Made by a program: the position numbers and the translations under genes. Source: Cellulomonas sp. HZM (GTDB lineage Bacteria; Actinomycetota; Actinomycetes; Actinomycetales; Cellulomonadaceae). From it: DNA of 64,000 nt. The notes under the pieces were generated by a model that saw only the letters and a program-made list of their open reading frames with translations, ran no database searches and had not been told where the DNA came from. Below, piece by piece: positions 53,875-61,773 of this stretch; the stretch's first letter is position 1, and each line of letters opens with the position of its first letter. The stretch spans positions 1 to 64,000 of the forward strand of contig NZ_JEOE01000009.1 of the NCBI RefSeq assembly GCF_000708885.1, read 5' to 3'.

Positions 53875-55557
53875 ATGACCACCACGTTCGACAGGCTCGT
53901 GCTCGAGCCACGCAGGACCGACCAGCCGCAGGCCAAGCCGGCCCGCACCAAGGAGACCGAGGCGGCGCAGAGCCCCTCGATGGTGATGCTGGTGCTGCTC
54001 GCCAGCGCGGGGATCGTCGTCTACGCGATCTTCCTGCTCAACCCGGCCAACCGCGGTGACTGGCTGCCGTACGGCATGGTCATCGCCGCGGAGACCGTGC
54101 TCGTGGTGCATGCGCTGCTGGCCATGTGGACCGTCCTGTCGGCCGGGTACGACCCGCGCGGGTTCGCGTTCCACCACGCGCAGGACCGGCTGTACGGCAT
54201 CGGCGAGATCATCGGGGAGCGCGCCGAGGACCGGCCGCAGGACTGGCAGATGCACCTCGACGACTGGCCCGTCTCGATCGACGTCTTCGTCACGACGTAC
54301 GGCGAGGACCTCGCGACGATCCGCGCGACCGTCGAGGCCGCCGTCGCGATGACGGGTCGGCACGAGACGTGGGTGCTCGACGACGGGCGGTCCGACGCCG
54401 TCCGCGACCTCGCCGCCGAGCTGGGCGCGCGCTACGTGCGGCGGCTGTCGAGCAACGGCGCCAAGGCGGGCAACCTCAACCACGCGCTGTCGTTGACCCG
54501 CGGCGAGCTGTTCGTCGTCTTCGACGCGGACTTCGTGCCACGCCCGGAGTTCCTGCACGAGACGGTGCCGTTCTTCGCGTCCGACGACGTCGCGTTCGTG
54601 CAGACCCCGCAGGCCTACGGGAACCTGCACACGGTGGTCAGCAAGGGCGCCGGGTACATGCAGGCGGTGTTCTACCGCTTCATCCAGCCGGGCCGGAACC
54701 GGTTCAACGCGGCGTTCTGCGTGGGCACCAACGTCATCTTCCGTCGCGCGGCGATCGACGACGTGGGCGGCATCTGCTCGGACTCGAAGTCGGAGGACGT
54801 GTGGACCTCGCTCATGCTGCACGAGAAGGGCTGGCGCACGATCTACATCCCGAAGGTGCTCGCGGTGGGCGACACCCCGGAGACGGTCGAGGCGTACACC
54901 AAGCAGCAGCTGCGCTGGGCGACCGGCGGCTTCGAGATCATGCTGACCCACAACCCGATGTCCCCGCGGAGGAACCTGACGCTCGACCAGCGCCTGCAGT
55001 ACCTGGTGACCGCCACCTTCTACCTCACGGGCATCGCGCCGGGGCTGCTCATCCTGGTACCGCCGCTGCAGATCTACTTCGACCTGACGCCGATGAACCT
55101 GCACATCACGGTGTGGACGTGGGCGCTGTACTACCTCGGGTTCTACGGCCTGCAGGTGCTGGTCGCGTTCTACACGCTCGGCTCGTTCCGCTGGCAGACG
55201 CTGCTCCTCGCGGCCGTGTCGTTCCCCATCTACGTGCGCGCGCTGGTCAACGCCGCGCTCAAGCGCGAGCAGGCCTGGCACGTGACCGGCTCGAAGGGTG
55301 CGTACCGCTCGCCGTTCGCGTTCATCCAGCCGCAGGTGCTCGTCTTCGCGCTGCTCGCGCTGACGACGGTCGTCGGGACCTGGAAGGACCTGAGCAACGG
55401 CTACCCGAGCCTCGCGCTCGCGTGGAACGCGACCAACACGCTGATCCTCGGCGGCTTCGTGCTCACGGCATGGCGCGAGGGACGCGCGGCGAAGCAGGCG
55501 ACGCGACCCGTCCGCGGCCGACGAACCGCCGCCCCGGCACTGGCAGGTGCGGCATGA
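53875..55557 (+). CDS. Processive GT2 glucan synthase (cellulose/curdlan synthase-like)
   Basis: The 560-residue membrane protein has two N-terminal TM helices (~36-55 and ~64-88) and a cytoplasmic GT2 domain. Its catalytic set is DDG (169-171), DAD (217-219), SED (306-308) and QQLRW (344-348), followed by about five TM helices. This is the processive beta-glycan synthase set. It lacks the C-terminal PilZ domain of BcsA and in size is closer to curdlan synthase CrdS. With a GH81 beta-1,3-glucanase in the same operon, the product is inferred to be beta-1,3-glucan. ATG 53875 begins a three-gene operon with overlapping codons. Confidence 0.9.
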   Translation: MTTTFDRLVLEPRRTDQPQAKPARTKETEAAQSPSMVMLVLLASAGIVVYAIFLLNPANRGDWLPYGMVIAAETVLVVHALLAMWTVLSAGYDPRGFAFHHAQDRLYGIGEIIGERAEDRPQDWQMHLDDWPVSIDVFVTTYGEDLATIRATVEAAVAMTGRHETWVLDDGRSDAVRDLAAELGARYVRRLSSNGAKAGNLNHALSLTRGELFVVFDADFVPRPEFLHETVPFFASDDVAFVQTPQAYGNLHTVVSKGAGYMQAVFYRFIQPGRNRFNAAFCVGTNVIFRRAAIDDVGGICSDSKSEDVWTSLMLHEKGWRTIYIPKVLAVGDTPETVEAYTKQQLRWATGGFEIMLTHNPMSPRRNLTLDQRLQYLVTATFYLTGIAPGLLILVPPLQIYFDLTPMNLHITVWTWALYYLGFYGLQVLVAFYTLGSFRWQTLLLAAVSFPIYVRALVNAALKREQAWHVTGSKGAYRSPFAFIQPQVLVFALLALTTVVGTWKDLSNGYPSLALAWNATNTLILGGFVLTAWREGRAAKQATRPVRGRRTAAPALAGAA

Positions 55558-56279
55558 CGTGGGCGGGCAGGCTGCGACTGGTCGCAGGCCTGCTGGTGGT
55601 GCTCGTCGTCGCGGCGCTCGCCACGTACGCGCTCAACGAGCGGCGCGGGCAGGCGACGAGCGACTCGGCGCAGATCCTCGCCAGGTCGTACGCCGTGGGG
55701 ACGCCGTACGCGGGGCTCGTCGTCAATCAGTACGTCGAGGTGGGCGACGAGGTGCACGAGGGGCAGTCGCTGTTCGTCGTCGACGCCGCCGCGCTGCGAC
55801 AGGGCAACGGCATCGAGAAGGCGGTCCCGGAGACGACGCACCTGGACGACGAGGGCCGCCTGGTCATCACGGCCGCGGGCGACGGCGTCGTCACGCAGGT
55901 CGACGGCACGCAGGGGACGTTCGTGCAGTCCGCCGCCGACCTCGCGACGGTCCAGCGCGACGGCACGCTGTACGTGCAGGCGGAGTACACGCTGTCGCCG
56001 AAGGAGTACGCGCGCGTCCCGGCGCACGCGAAGGTGACGATCACGCTGCCGGACAAGCGCACGATCGACGGCACGGTGGACCGTGTGAAGGTCGAGACCG
56101 TCGCCGGAACCGCGCAGGCCGTGATGACGATCGTCGGCGACGGGCTGGTGCAGGGCGACGACGACGGGCTCGTGTCCGCCGGCACGCCCGTCGAGGCGCA
56201 GCTGCACCTCGAGAACGACGGGGTGGTGACGACCGTCTCCGACGCGGTGAAGAGCTACGTGCGGGGGGTGGTCGGGTGA
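55554..56279 (+). CDS. Membrane-fusion-like (HlyD-type) protein of the glucan operon
   Basis: The 241-residue protein has one N-terminal TM helix (~8-27), then a biotinyl-lipoyl-like beta domain (AGLVVNQYVEVGDEVHEGQS and VITAAGDGVVTQVDGTQG) and a beta-barrel-like end (TITLPDKRTIDGTVDRVK). This is the order of a short HlyD/BcsA-accessory adaptor. It lacks the long coiled coil, in keeping with a Gram-positive envelope. ATG 55554 overlaps the synthase stop. It likely guides the growing polymer at the membrane's outer face. Confidence 0.85.
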   Translation: MTWAGRLRLVAGLLVVLVVAALATYALNERRGQATSDSAQILARSYAVGTPYAGLVVNQYVEVGDEVHEGQSLFVVDAAALRQGNGIEKAVPETTHLDDEGRLVITAAGDGVVTQVDGTQGTFVQSAADLATVQRDGTLYVQAEYTLSPKEYARVPAHAKVTITLPDKRTIDGTVDRVKVETVAGTAQAVMTIVGDGLVQGDDDGLVSAGTPVEAQLHLENDGVVTTVSDAVKSYVRGVVG

Positions 56280-58351
56280 CGGGCCGCCGGTGGGTCGGTG
56301 CGGGGGTCGCCGCGGCGCTCGTCGTCGGGGGTGGTGCGGCGCTCGCGCTCGCGGCGCCCTGGGACGGCGCGGGTACGACCAGCGGCGCGGGTGCGACGGG
56401 CGAGGCATCGCCGGCCGTCGCCCCCGGCCCGCCCGACGCCACGCTCCCGCAGGTCGACACCGCGGCCCTCGTCGCCGCGGTCCCGCACCGCGAGGCCGCC
56501 AAGATCGACCCGGTTCGCCTCGCCCCGGGCGTCGTCCCGCCGACCAACCGCTGGTACTCGGGCCTCGTGTTCGGCGACCAGCCGCAGCCGGTCTTCGCGG
56601 AACCGCTCTCGTTCGCGCTCACCCCGTCGGGCTTCACGCTGGGCCTGCCCACGCCGACGACGAGCGACACGACGATCGCCGCCCCTCACGTGCCCGCCGT
56701 GACGGTGGACGTGGGCGCGACGAGCGCGCGCGTGAGCGAGGCCGACCCCGTGAGCGTGACGGTCGACCTGCTGGACGGGAGCGCCGTCCTGGGACACGTG
56801 GTGCTGGCGGAGGGCTCGCCGTTCGTGTCGTTCACGGCCACGCGCGACGTCTCGGTCCGCACCGACGGCCCGCTCGCCGCGACCGCAGGCGGCCCGGCGA
56901 CCGCGGCGGGGGAGCGCTGGGCGTTCGTCGGCCCGGGGTACGACGACGGGGCGACGCAGCTGCACGCGGGCGCGACCGCCACCTGGTACGCGCTCCCCGA
57001 CGACCCGGCACCCACGGCCGCGGCCACGCTCGCGACGGCCGCGGCGCACCCGGTGACCGGCGTCGGCATCACCTACGGCGTCGACGACCACGTCGCCCGC
57101 ACCACGCTCACCTACCGCACCGACGGCGGGGCGAGCGCCTACGTCCTCATGCCACACCACCGCACGGGCACCCAGCCCGCGCGCACGGGCTGCGGGCTGG
57201 GCACGTACGCGAGCGTGTACGGGGACCTCGAGCTGTGCGCCGGATCGGCCCTGTCGTCGTATGCCCCGACGCAGCGACCGGCGGGCACGTTCGACCTGTC
57301 GGGCCTGACGAAGGCGCAGCGCGCGACCATGACGGCGTCGCTGACCCAGGACGTCGCGGCGACGCCCGCGTTCCCGTCCGACACCTACTTCGGCGGCAAG
57401 TCGCTGCTGCGCGCGGCCGACCTCGTGACGATCGGCGACGCGCTCGGGCAGTCCTCCGCGGTGGCGGACCTGCGCGCGAGGACCGTGGCGGCGCTGCGCG
57501 AGTGGGCGCAGCCGGACGGGTGCGAGAGCCGCGACGCCCGGTGCGTCGTGTACGACGAGAAGGCGCGCACGGCCCTCGGCCTCACGGCGTCGTTCGGCTC
57601 CGACGAGCTCAACGACCACCATTTCCACTACGGCTACCTGCTGTCCGCGGCGGGCGTGCTGGCGGCCGACGACGAGGCGCTCGCGCGCGACCTCTCGCCC
57701 GTGATGGACCTGCTGGGCCAGGACATCGCAGCGGCACGCCCGTCCGACGAGCTGCCGCAGCTGCGCAGCTTCGACCCCTACGCGGGCCACTCGTGGGCGT
57801 CGGGCACCGCGCCGTTCGCCGACGGCAACAACCAGGAGTCCAGCTCCGAGGCGGTCAACGCGTGGAACGGGCTCGGGCTGTGGGCCGCCGCGTCCGACCA
57901 GCCCGAGCTCGCCACCGAGGCGACGTGGCTGCTCTCGACCGAGGCGCTCACCGCGCGCACGTACTGGACCGCGCCCGAGCTGCCGTCCGGCTTCGGGCAC
58001 CGCGTGATCGGGATCAGCTGGGGCGGCAAGCGCGACTGGGCGACGTGGTTCAGCCCCGAGCCGAGCGCCGTGCTGGGCATCCAGCTGCTCCCGCTCGGTC
58101 CGGCGCAGCTCACGCTCGCGCGCGACGTGCCGCCCGCCGGCATCACGGCGGCGGTCGACGAGGCCGCACCGGACGGCTACGACGTGATGTTCGGAGGGGA
58201 CCTGCTGGGCTACCGGGCGCTCGCGGGGTCGGCCGAGGCGTCGTCCGCCTGGACCGAGCTCACGACGCTCGGTGACGCCGGGATCGACGACGGGACGTCC
58301 CGCACGGCGCTGCTCGCCTTCGTCGCGGCGGCCGAGGCGCGCTCGGGCTGA
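56276..58351 (+). CDS. GH81-family endo-beta-1,3-glucanase
   Basis: The 691-residue protein has an N-terminal signal/anchor segment (~6-26) and the GH81 layout. NRWYSGLVFGD begins the beta-sandwich. The catalytic (alpha/alpha) barrel has ELNDHHFHYGYLL near residue 443 and SFDPYAGHSWASG before NQESSSEAVNAW near 517-528, which carry the catalytic acids. GH81 enzymes cut beta-1,3-glucans. In an exopolysaccharide operon the enzyme would trim, release or recycle the polymer. GTG 56276 overlaps the previous stop. Its 3' end overlaps a convergent gene by 142 bp. Confidence 0.92.
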   Translation: MTGRRWVGAGVAAALVVGGGAALALAAPWDGAGTTSGAGATGEASPAVAPGPPDATLPQVDTAALVAAVPHREAAKIDPVRLAPGVVPPTNRWYSGLVFGDQPQPVFAEPLSFALTPSGFTLGLPTPTTSDTTIAAPHVPAVTVDVGATSARVSEADPVSVTVDLLDGSAVLGHVVLAEGSPFVSFTATRDVSVRTDGPLAATAGGPATAAGERWAFVGPGYDDGATQLHAGATATWYALPDDPAPTAAATLATAAAHPVTGVGITYGVDDHVARTTLTYRTDGGASAYVLMPHHRTGTQPARTGCGLGTYASVYGDLELCAGSALSSYAPTQRPAGTFDLSGLTKAQRATMTASLTQDVAATPAFPSDTYFGGKSLLRAADLVTIGDALGQSSAVADLRARTVAALREWAQPDGCESRDARCVVYDEKARTALGLTASFGSDELNDHHFHYGYLLSAAGVLAADDEALARDLSPVMDLLGQDIAAARPSDELPQLRSFDPYAGHSWASGTAPFADGNNQESSSEAVNAWNGLGLWAAASDQPELATEATWLLSTEALTARTYWTAPELPSGFGHRVIGISWGGKRDWATWFSPEPSAVLGIQLLPLGPAQLTLARDVPPAGITAAVDEAAPDGYDVMFGGDLLGYRALAGSAEASSAWTELTTLGDAGIDDGTSRTALLAFVAAAEARSG

Positions 58352-59574
58352 CGCAGCAGCTCGACCACCGTGACCACCGCGAGCGCGACGAGCGCGACGT
58401 TGCGGCCGATGAGCACGAGCGTCATGAGGTCCTGCCCGGCCACGATCCCGTCGTAGCCCCACGGGAAGATGACCTGCGTCGCCCCCGCGATGCCCGCGAC
58501 GAGCAGCGCGGTGGTGCGCCAGTGCGGCAGCCGCAGCGCGAGCGCGACCGCGACCGGCGGAGCCAGCCACCCGATGTACTGCGGCGAACCCACCTTGTTG
58601 AACACGATCAGCAGCGTCACGACGAGCATCGATCCGCGCACCAGGAACTCCGCGCCCACACGCGGCAGCCCCCACAGCCGCCCGTCGAGCACGCTGCGCC
58701 GCCACCACAGGAACAGCGAGGCGCCGACGAGCCCGACGAAGAACAGGAGCCCCAGCAGGTCGGCCGCCTCCTGGGTGCCCGGTCCGTGGATCTCCCACGT
58801 CACGAGCGCCTGGTTCAGCTCGACGACCACGCGCGGCGACCACAGGCTCGCCACCAGCCACGGCGTCGCGCCGACCGCCTCGACCTGCAGCCCGCGCTGG
58901 TCCTGCTCGGCGAGGAACGAGAAGAGGTACTGCCCGCCGCCCAGCGCCGCGACGACGCCCATGACGACGACGCTCACGGCCGCGGCCGGGGCCACGACGT
59001 CGCGCCACGGCCGCCGTGCGGCGAGGAACAGCGGCGCGAGCAGCGCACCGGGTGCGACCTTGATCCACGCGCCCACGGTCAGCAGCGCCGACGAGAGCCA
59101 CGGGTGCCGCAGCCCCAGCACGAGCGCGACGACCACGACGGGTGCGACCACGGCGTCGAGCCGACCCATCGCGACCGGCCCGAGCAGCGCGATGAACGCG
59201 ATCCACCACCACGCGCCGGTCGTCGTCGCGCGCTGCGAGGTGCGCCGGCCCGACCACGCGGGGGTGTGCAGCAGCGCGAACACCGCGACCGCGTCCAGCG
59301 CGGTGACCATGAGGCTCCACGCGGTCGCGTACTGCGCGGTGCCGACCGTGCTGCCGACCGCGCCGCCCAGCATCGGCAGCGTCGCCAGCGGGGGGTACAC
59401 CCAGGAGACGTCGACGCCCTGCCACACGCCGTCGTGCAGCCCCTGCCACATCCACCAGCGGTAGAGGTCCAGGTCCCAGAACGCGCGCTGCGGGATGAGC
59501 ACGACCCCGAGCAGCATGAGCCACCCGTGCACGAGCGCGAACGCGGTCCATACCGCCGCCCGTGACCGGATCAC
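58210..59574 (-). CDS. GT87-like (DUF2029) mannosyltransferase
   Basis: The polytopic protein (~454 residues from GTG 59574) has about ten TM helices and the GT-C loop WDLDLYRWWMW with acidic residues after TM1, then VDVSWVYPPLATLPML and GRLDAVVAPVVV. These resemble polyprenol-phosphate-mannose-dependent alpha-mannosyltransferases. The start is uncertain: no ribosome binding site is obvious and the frame is open further upstream, past a hairpin at 59668. The C-terminal ~47 codons lie on the opposite strand of the GH81 gene. Confidence 0.82.
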   Translation of the reverse strand: MIRSRAAVWTAFALVHGWLMLLGVVLIPQRAFWDLDLYRWWMWQGLHDGVWQGVDVSWVYPPLATLPMLGGAVGSTVGTAQYATAWSLMVTALDAVAVFALLHTPAWSGRRTSQRATTTGAWWWIAFIALLGPVAMGRLDAVVAPVVVVALVLGLRHPWLSSALLTVGAWIKVAPGALLAPLFLAARRPWRDVVAPAAAVSVVVMGVVAALGGGQYLFSFLAEQDQRGLQVEAVGATPWLVASLWSPRVVVELNQALVTWEIHGPGTQEAADLLGLLFFVGLVGASLFLWWRRSVLDGRLWGLPRVGAEFLVRGSMLVVTLLIVFNKVGSPQYIGWLAPPVAVALALRLPHWRTTALLVAGIAGATQVIFPWGYDGIVAGQDLMTLVLIGRNVALVALAVVTVVELLRQPERASAAATKASSAVRDVPSSIPASPSVVSSVQADDASADPASAR

Positions 59575-59667
59575 GGGGTGGGCAGCGAGACGTCGCTCGA
59601 CGGCACGGGTCTCGAGGGGGCGGGTCAGGGCTGCCTCCGGCGGGAGGGCACGAACGTCGTCGTGCGG

Positions 59668-59689
59668 CGGGCATCCGGACGGATGCCCG
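59668..59689 (-). terminator. Hairpin after the 73-residue protein gene
   Basis: A perfect 9-bp stem (59668-59676 with 59681-59689) with loop GGAC lies 58 bp beyond the stop of the small gene. It precedes the mannosyltransferase start, which supports a start downstream of it. Confidence 0.5.
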
Positions 59690-59746
59690 GTCGAAGACCG
59701 CCAGGCTATCCGTCCGACTTGTGCGCCCGGTCCGATGTGTCGGTCG

Positions 59747-59968
59747 TCACTGCTGGCGCGGCACCGGCGGCGGCGCGACCGCACCCGTCTGGGCACCCGA
59801 CACCGGGTAGATCGGGGCACCGCCCTCCTGGACCAGCTCGTCCGCCTCGGTCTCGGCCTCCGGCGGAGGGTCCGCCTGGGGTGCGGTCGAGACCACCGGG
59901 TCCGGAGCCCCGCCCGGGATGACTCCCGTGGGCCAGGGGGCCTGCGTCTCGTCGTCGTGCTCGCTCAT
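59747..59968 (-). CDS. Small acidic, disordered protein
   Basis: The 73-residue protein begins at ATG 59968 with GGAGG 7 nt upstream. It is rich in Pro, Glu, Asp and Ala, has no hydrophobic core, and ends PPPVPRQQ. No family was recognised. The good ribosome binding site and the downstream hairpin support a real gene. Confidence 0.6.
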   Translation of the reverse strand: MSEHDDETQAPWPTGVIPGGAPDPVVSTAPQADPPPEAETEADELVQEGGAPIYPVSGAQTGAVAPPPVPRQQ

Positions 59969-60079
59969 CGTCGCCTCCGTCGAGTCGTGCGGTGCGCTGC
60001 GGGCGGCTCTCGCCGCCGGCACCATCGTGGACCCGCACCAGGCGCCGCGCGCGCCGAGCGAGGGGTGACGACGTCGACG

Positions 60080-60715
60080 TCACTTCTTCGACGTCGCCTT
60101 CGGCGTGCTCGCGGTGGTCGGCGCCGCGAGCTCCGACAGCGGCGTGCACGACGCCGGCTGCGGGATCGGCTGGCTCGCGTCGAGCGTGATCTTGTCCTGG
60201 TCGGCGAGCTCGGTGAAGTCGGCCCCGAGCGTGAGGTCCACGGACGAGTCGCTGCGCGCGTCGCGGACCAGCGTCGCCTGCGGGACCTGCGCCTGCAGCG
60301 TGTACGCCTGCGCGATGCCCTTGCTGCCGAAGTTGATGAGCGCCACACCCGTGACCCGCGCGGGCGAGTTCGTCGTGACCCCGATCTTGAACCCGCGGTC
60401 CTTGAGGTCGGCCGCCGTCCGCCCGGCGAGGCCGGCCGTCGACGTGCCGTTGTACACGTTGACCTTCATCTTCGAGTACTTGACCGGCTTGGCACCCTCG
60501 GGCGGGCAGACGACCGTCGAGCGCGTCGGCGATGCGGACGGCTCACGCGCGATCGCCTTGTTCATGAACGGCACGTCGATGCTGTCGGTGTACACCGCGG
60601 CCGCGCCGAGGCCGATCACCGCGAGGGCCGCGAGCAGGACGCCGAACACCACCGCCTGGCGCTCGTGCATGTGGCGGCGGCGCAGCGTCCGGCCGCGCTC
60701 CGGGTCCGTGCTCAC
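60080..60715 (-). CDS. LytR C-terminal-domain membrane protein
   Basis: The 211-residue protein has one TM helix (~20-42) and an outer LytR_C domain with VNVYNGTSTAGLAGRTAADL, KIGVTTNSPARVTG and QVPQATLVRDARSD. Such proteins usually accompany wall-polymer ligases of the LytR-CpsA-Psr family, but the catalytic LCP domain is absent. GTG 60715 overlaps the stop of the upstream 98-residue gene, so the two are co-translated. Confidence 0.9.
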   Translation of the reverse strand: MSTDPERGRTLRRRHMHERQAVVFGVLLAALAVIGLGAAAVYTDSIDVPFMNKAIAREPSASPTRSTVVCPPEGAKPVKYSKMKVNVYNGTSTAGLAGRTAADLKDRGFKIGVTTNSPARVTGVALINFGSKGIAQAYTLQAQVPQATLVRDARSDSSVDLTLGADFTELADQDKITLDASQPIPQPASCTPLSELAAPTTASTPKATSKK

Positions 60716-61008
60716 TCGATCACCAGGACCCGGGCGTGCAGGATGGCGCGCTGCTGCAGCGCGGCGCGCACCGCGCGGTGCAGACCGTCCTCGAGGTAGA
60801 GGATCCCCTTGTACTGGACCACGTGCGCGAACAGGTCGCCGTAGAACGTGGAGTCCTCTGCGAGCAGCGCGTCGAGGTCGAGCGTGCGCTTGGTCGTGAC
60901 GAGCTCGTCCAGCCGCACCTGGCGCGGCGGGACGTCGGCCCACTGCTTGGCCGTCTCGAGCCCGTGGTCCGGGTAGGGCCTGCCCTCGCCCACCGCCTTG
61001 AAGATCAC
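60712..61008 (-). CDS. Conserved actinobacterial 98-residue protein (VapB-like annotation family)
   Basis: The protein reads VIFKAVGEGRPYPDHG, then VPPRQVRLDELVTTKRTLDL and YLEDGLHRAVRAALQQR. This is a conserved actinobacterial pattern that, from memory, is often labelled a VapB-type antitoxin and sits beside LytR_C genes. No toxin gene is adjacent, so a toxin-antitoxin role is doubtful. GTG 61008 has TAGACT 7 nt upstream, giving a leaderless mRNA that also carries the LytR_C gene. Confidence 0.85.
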   Translation of the reverse strand: MIFKAVGEGRPYPDHGLETAKQWADVPPRQVRLDELVTTKRTLDLDALLAEDSTFYGDLFAHVVQYKGILYLEDGLHRAVRAALQQRAILHARVLVIE

Positions 61009-61030
61009 GGGCCAGAGTCTAGGTGGTCGT

Positions 61031-61067
61031 CCGGCCCACCGCGGTTGGTTCCACCGCGGTGGGCCGG
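61031..61067 (-). terminator. Terminator of the ALNPQPLPP-protein gene
   Basis: A perfect 14-bp stem (61031-61044 with 61054-61067) and a 9-nt loop lie 78 bp beyond the stop of the gene at 61145. Confidence 0.75.
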
Positions 61068-61144
61068 AACGTTGCCGGACCGTTGCCCGGTCGAGACCGC
61101 GTCGGCGGTCGGCGTCCGACCGCTCGTCGGCCCCTCGTGCCGGG

Positions 61145-61675
61145 TCAGCCGCGGGTGAGGCCGCCGGTCTTGACCGCCGTCTCGAGCGCCACGTCGTGCG
61201 CGCGCTCGACCTGGTCGGCGATGCCGAGGCCTCCCCACACACCGGCGCTGGCCTCGAGCCCGATGACGACGCCGAGGTTGTAGTCGCGGCTGAAGTCGAT
61301 GGGCCACGGGTCGGGGTCCGGGATCGGGATCGGCCACCACCAGTTCCACACGAACGGCCACTTGCGGGGCCGCGTGCCGCACCAGTCGTCGGGGTCGACG
61401 TCGAACCCGATGCCGAGACGGTCCGCCGTCGCGGCGAGGTGCACCAGCTCGCGCGCGGCCGCGACGCCCGTCGCGAGTCCCGGCGGGATGGGCTGCGGGT
61501 TGAGCGCGGCGCGGCCTCCGGGCGGCAGCGGCTGCGGGTTCAGGGCCGCCTGTGCCACGCGGCCGCGGCCGATCGAGCCGTACGGACCGTACGGCCCGTA
61601 CGGGTTGCCCAGGAGCTCGAAGATCTCCGGGTGCAGGCGGCCGATCAGGTAGATGGCCGACGTCGTGAGTGCCAT
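61145..61675 (-). CDS. Protein with two ALNPQPLPP motifs
   Basis: The 176-residue protein starts at ATG 61675 with GGGGGA upstream. After a short helix comes GNPYGPYGPYG, then ALNPQPLPPG and ALNPQPIPPG at about residues 44-66. A helix follows, then a Trp/Pro-rich stretch (KWPFVWNWWWPIPIPDPDPW) and a final alpha/beta segment. The ALNPQPLPP motif recurs in uncharacterised bacterial proteins of unknown function. The odd composition suggests a binding or self-assembling protein, which is not established. It has no signal peptide. Confidence 0.8.
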   Translation of the reverse strand: MALTTSAIYLIGRLHPEIFELLGNPYGPYGPYGSIGRGRVAQAALNPQPLPPGGRAALNPQPIPPGLATGVAAARELVHLAATADRLGIGFDVDPDDWCGTRPRKWPFVWNWWWPIPIPDPDPWPIDFSRDYNLGVVIGLEASAGVWGGLGIADQVERAHDVALETAVKTGGLTRG

Positions 61676-61773
61676 TGCTGTCCCCCTTGTCCGGGGCGCG
61701 GACGCGTCCCGACGAGAAGGAAGCGTTCACCCGTCCGGGTGATACGTGGAGGTGCGGCGCGGCGGGGGTGAAG

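Noticed and set aside
56255..59674. Minus-strand frame of 1,139 codons across the GH81 and GT87-like genes
   Set aside because: No recognisable domain, and it conflicts with two well-supported genes.
60712..61008. Type II toxin-antitoxin module
   Set aside because: Only an antitoxin-labelled family is present. The coupled gene is an envelope LytR_C protein, not a PIN-domain toxin.
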